Source: Elusimicrobiota bacterium | GTDB lineage: Bacteria > CG03 > SLGR01 > JAGXOG01 | Length of the DNA: 23,673 nucleotides | NCBI GenBank assembly: GCA_027858455.1 | Contig: JAQICQ010000147.1 | Coordinates: forward strand, 1 to 23,673 | Direction: 5' to 3' | Part shown: positions 20,891 through 23,673 of the stretch, piece by piece | How the letters are laid out: each line of letters opens with the position of its first letter | How positions within the stretch are numbered: the stretch's first letter is position 1 | The notes under the pieces: model-generated | Databases searched by the model: none | Told to the model about the DNA's origin: nothing | Seen by the model: the letters and a program-made list of their open reading frames with translations, nothing else | Made by a program: the position numbers and the translations under genes

Positions 20891-22021
20891 TTAGGTTATA
20901 GTTTCGGAAAAAGCTTTATAAACTTGAGGAGAGAATTTAGCCGGGTCGACTTTTTCTTTAGAGCCTGCCATGTAATAATATTCAAGGATAGAAATTATCT
21001 CAATCTCCGGAGTTATAGTGTCTGTGGGAATATTTTCAGGGAAACCTGTTCCATCCCGGTATCTGTGGTGTGCGGCAATAATGGGTTTAAGCTCTTTAAG
21101 CATCTTGATGCCTTTTACCATTTCTCCCCCTATTAACGGATGGAGCCGGTATCTGTTTTCGGGAGTTAAATCAATGTCTATGTTAAGTCCCACCAGTTTC
21201 GGGTTTTCTGCTCCTAAAAAACCGATATCATGAAGGAGAGCGGCGCGGTGAATTTTTTGTATGGTCTTATTGGGGAGACCAAGTTTTTCTCCTATTTGAG
21301 AAATATGCCGCGCCATGTTCCATGAATGGCCTTTTGGCGTAGGTTCGGGGGTTCCCAGCGCTTCAATTCCCATGACCATAAAGTCCATCATATTTGAAAA
21401 AGTGTTTTTTTGGTCTGTCTGAGCAAGGGTGCTGTTAATTATAACCGCGGCCAGCCCCGCAAAGCCGGTTAAGGTATCTAAATCCTGTTTTGTAAAATCT
21501 CCGCTTTTTTTATTTATAGCTTCAACTACTCCTATAAGGTTATTATTTGCGATCATAGGAACGCCAATTATGGAATTTGTGCGGTACCCGGTTTTTTTAT
21601 CGGTGTCAGGGCAAAATCTTTCGTCGTTATACGGGTCGTTTACTATTTCAGATTTGCGGTTTTGGGCAATCCATCCGGCTATTCCTTTTCCCAGGGGGAC
21701 CTTAAGTTTTTTTAAGATATCTTCTCCTGAAGCGGATTTAAAATATAAATTTTTGCCGCTCCCGTCAAGAAGCATAACAGAAGACCTGTCGGCATTAAGA
21801 ATATCTTCTACGGAGTGACTTATTTTAGATAGCAGTTCATCAAGATTTGAAGATGAGCTGAGCTCCTGCGCTACATTAAAAAAACTTATAGAACCAATAG
21901 AGCTTTCATCTTTTCCGGGCTCCTGAACCGGCGCAGGCTGGCCTGTAAGGCTGTAACCGCATTTAGGGCAGAATTTGTAATCAGACAAAACTACTTTATT
22001 ACATTTAGGGCATATATCCAT
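20891..22021 (-). CDS. Zinc-ribbon/GAF/HD-domain signalling protein (HD-GYP-like)
   Basis: A 376-residue cytoplasmic signalling protein with three modules. A zinc ribbon has C4-x2-C7 and C18-x2-C21. A GAF domain spans about 50-200, with VPLGKGIAGWIAQ and IIGVPMIANNNLIGVVEAINK. An HD phosphohydrolase domain spans about 225-350, with H232, H264-D265 in LLHDIG, H294, H318-H319 and DGTGFP at 323-328. The last resembles HD-GYP c-di-GMP phosphodiesterases, but the lysine of HDxGK is F268, GYP is GFP, and the later D-x-Y-D-A-L motif reads EYYYMAGS. Activity on c-di-GMP is therefore doubtful. It starts two bases after the gspE-like stop, so they are co-transcribed. The pairing with an MshEN-bearing ATPase is suggestive of shared nucleotide control, an inference. 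Confidence 0.8.
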   Translation of the reverse strand: MDICPKCNKVVLSDYKFCPKCGYSLTGQPAPVQEPGKDESSIGSISFFNVAQELSSSSNLDELLSKISHSVEDILNADRSSVMLLDGSGKNLYFKSASGEDILKKLKVPLGKGIAGWIAQNRKSEIVNDPYNDERFCPDTDKKTGYRTNSIIGVPMIANNNLIGVVEAINKKSGDFTKQDLDTLTGFAGLAAVIINSTLAQTDQKNTFSNMMDFMVMGIEALGTPEPTPKGHSWNMARHISQIGEKLGLPNKTIQKIHRAALLHDIGFLGAENPKLVGLNIDIDLTPENRYRLHPLIGGEMVKGIKMLKELKPIIAAHHRYRDGTGFPENIPTDTITPEIEIISILEYYYMAGSKEKVDPAKFSPQVYKAFSETIT

Positions 22022-22023
22022 AA

Positions 22024-23673
22024 TTATTGACTCACTCTCAAAAGTTCTTCATAGGTAGTTATACCATGCGCAATCTTCATTATACCGTCATCCCACAGCG
22101 GCCTCATTCCATTTTTTTTGGCGAATTTCGTTATGGGACCGGTTGCAATCTGCTCTAAGAGGAGCTCTCTAAGCCCTTCGTCAAAAAGCAGAATTTCGTG
22201 TATTCCGGCTCTTCCTTTATAACCGCTGTCGCCGCACTTTTTACAGCCTTTTCCTACCATGGGTTTTATCTCTTCGGCCGGTATTTTAAGGCGCGTGAAT
22301 TCTTCTGTAAGTTTCGCAGGTATTTTTTCAAGTTTGGTTTTACATGATTTACAGACGGTTCTTACCAGTCGCTGGGCAAGTACTGCTTCAATGGTGGAAG
22401 ATATCAGATACCGGGGGACATTCATTTCCGCAAGACGGGATACGGCGCCGGCGGCGCTGTTTGTATGGATCGTTGAAAGCACAAGGTGGCCGGTCATGGC
22501 GGCTTCCATGGCAATCTGAGCGGTTTCCCTGTCCCTTATTTCACCGACCATTATAATATCCGGGTCCTGCCTAAGGAAAGCCCTCAGAGCGGCCGCAAAA
22601 TCAAGCCCTATGTCGGGGTTTATGCTTAACTGTATAACTTCTCCCAGATCGTATTCTACAGGATTTTCCGCGGTAAGAATCTTTTCAGGGGAGACCGGCA
22701 GTTTTTCTCCGCCGGATGTAATTTTAGATTCTTTGATTATATGGTTTAAAGAAGAATAAAGTGTTGTTGACTTACCGCTTCCGGTCGGGCCGCAGACAAG
22801 TATTATACCGTAAGGTTTTGCAAGGGCATCTTTAAATTTTTGAAGCGTGTCTTTAAGAAATCCAAGCTGAGGAAGGTCTACCATAATATTTGTGCGGTCA
22901 AGCACCCTCATAACGCAGCTTTCCCCGTAGGCTGTTGGGATTATATTTACTCTGAATTCAATTGGTTTATTTTTATAAGAAATTTGTATTCTTCCGTCTT
23001 GTGGTTTTCTTCTCTCGGTGATGTCCATGGATTTAGACATTATTTTAATTCTGGCAAGAATGGCGTTAAGAAGGCTCTTGGATATGTCAAAAGAAGATTT
23101 CTCCAGCCGGCCGTCCCGGCGGTATCTTACCTGCATATGTTTTTCAAAGGGTTCTATATGGATATCGGAAGCCTCCCTTGAGAGAGCCTCGAGAATAATC
23201 CCGTTAGCAAGTTTACGGGCCTTTTTCTCGTCAGCTTCTCCGGTTTTTTCCATGGTAATTTCTTCACGAAAACCGCCGGTTTTCTCTTTAATAGCAGAGT
23301 CGCCTGATTTTGTGACCGAAGAGATATAGTCGGTTATTTTTGAATCCTGGGTAAATATTGCATTAAGCCCCTTGGTTATGTCTGCCGGCATGGACAGGTA
23401 GGGTTTTATCTCGTAGTTTGTGCGAATATGCAGGTCTTCGGTGGCAGCCAGGTCCCAGGGTTTTGCCATTGCGGTGTAAAGTATGCCGTCGCTGCGGGCA
23501 AAAGGAAGGACTAAATATCTGCGGGCGGTTGTTTCGGGAACCATCCGGGCTGCGTCTTCATCGACATCGATTGAATCTATATCTACGGCTTTGACGTCCC
23601 AGCTTTTACTTAAAACTTGCAAAAATTTTTGTTTCGAGAGAATCTCGGTATCTATAATAATTTGTTCTATAGG
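22024..23673 (-). CDS. GspE/PilB-family secretion or pilus assembly ATPase (5' end outside window)
   Basis: A hexameric traffic ATPase that powers type II secretion or type IV pilus extension. The reading frame stays open to the right edge: before the TTG at 23622 the codons still give family-like sequence (ILSKQKFLQVLSKSW), so the true start is beyond the window. At least 549 residues are present. An MshEN-type N-terminal domain ends around nucleotide 23340. Then come the Walker A GPTGSGKSTTLY (near 22768-22792), an Asp box, Walker B DPDIIMVGEIRDRETAQIA, the HTNSA His box, and a tetracysteine zinc motif CKSC...CKKCGDSGYKGRAGIHE. A short insert (KITSGGEKLPVSPEK) sits before AENPVEY, where most relatives read EDPVEY. 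It heads a minus-strand operon with the GAF/HD gene. GspE and PilB cannot be told apart from the sequence alone. Confidence 0.92.
   Translation of the reverse strand, partial: PIEQIIIDTEILSKQKFLQVLSKSWDVKAVDIDSIDVDEDAARMVPETTARRYLVLPFARSDGILYTAMAKPWDLAATEDLHIRTNYEIKPYLSMPADITKGLNAIFTQDSKITDYISSVTKSGDSAIKEKTGGFREEITMEKTGEADEKKARKLANGIILEALSREASDIHIEPFEKHMQVRYRRDGRLEKSSFDISKSLLNAILARIKIMSKSMDITERRKPQDGRIQISYKNKPIEFRVNIIPTAYGESCVMRVLDRTNIMVDLPQLGFLKDTLQKFKDALAKPYGIILVCGPTGSGKSTTLYSSLNHIIKESKITSGGEKLPVSPEKILTAENPVEYDLGEVIQLSINPDIGLDFAAALRAFLRQDPDIIMVGEIRDRETAQIAMEAAMTGHLVLSTIHTNSAAGAVSRLAEMNVPRYLISSTIEAVLAQRLVRTVCKSCKTKLEKIPAKLTEEFTRLKIPAEEIKPMVGKGCKKCGDSGYKGRAGIHEILLFDEGLRELLLEQIATGPITKFAKKNGMRPLWDDGIMKIAHGITTYEELLRVSQ

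Overview
The window reads as chromosome from an anaerobic, hydrogen-metabolising bacterium with an outer membrane. The bacterial signs are sigma70-type promoters, a Rex redox repressor, an initiator tRNA-fMet with encoded CCA, HypF/HypC/HypD/HypE, an exported beta-barrel-like protein and a GspE/PilB-type secretion ATPase. The DNA is moderately AT-rich, genes are tightly packed and base use looks uniform by eye. No marker fixes the phylum. The gene mix would fit an uncultured or deep-branching Gram-negative-type lineage; that is inference.

Positions 255-18067 look like one very long plus-strand operon. It opens with a promoter and a perfect 18-bp Rex palindrome, followed by rex. Next comes an electron-input module: HydB (iron-sulfur), HydG (FAD/NAD/2Fe-2S) and a polyferredoxin. 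Then come the core subunits of a group 4 membrane [NiFe]-hydrogenase: NuoH-like, small subunit, NuoC-like, large subunit. A NuoL-like subunit, an MbhD-MbhE fusion and mrpB-C-D-E-F-G follow in canonical Mrp order, then a HycF/NuoI-like ferredoxin. The operon closes with its own maturation set: HycI-type protease, hypA, hypF, hypC, hypD, hypE. hypB is not in the window.

Taken together this predicts a complex that moves electrons from NAD(P)H (HydBG) or ferredoxin to protons at the NiFe site, or the reverse, coupled to H+/Na+ movement through an Mrp-type membrane arm. Rex would switch it on when NADH is high. The pairing of a HydBG diaphorase (typical of soluble group 3 hydrogenases) with a group 4/Mrp membrane hydrogenase is the most striking feature. 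Two further oddities are a NuoL-like subunit that has lost the usual TM5 glutamate and TM8 histidine, and a short dispersed repeat found once between mrpF and mrpG and once as an in-frame insertion in hypC.

From 18064 onward the content is ordinary: a promoter, a small outer-membrane-type protein and a terminator; mazG on the minus strand; tRNA-fMet; a stand-alone MshEN-type domain protein; and a minus-strand operon of GspE/PilB ATPase (running off the right edge), a zinc-ribbon/GAF/HD protein, and a YbhN/UPF0104-type membrane protein.
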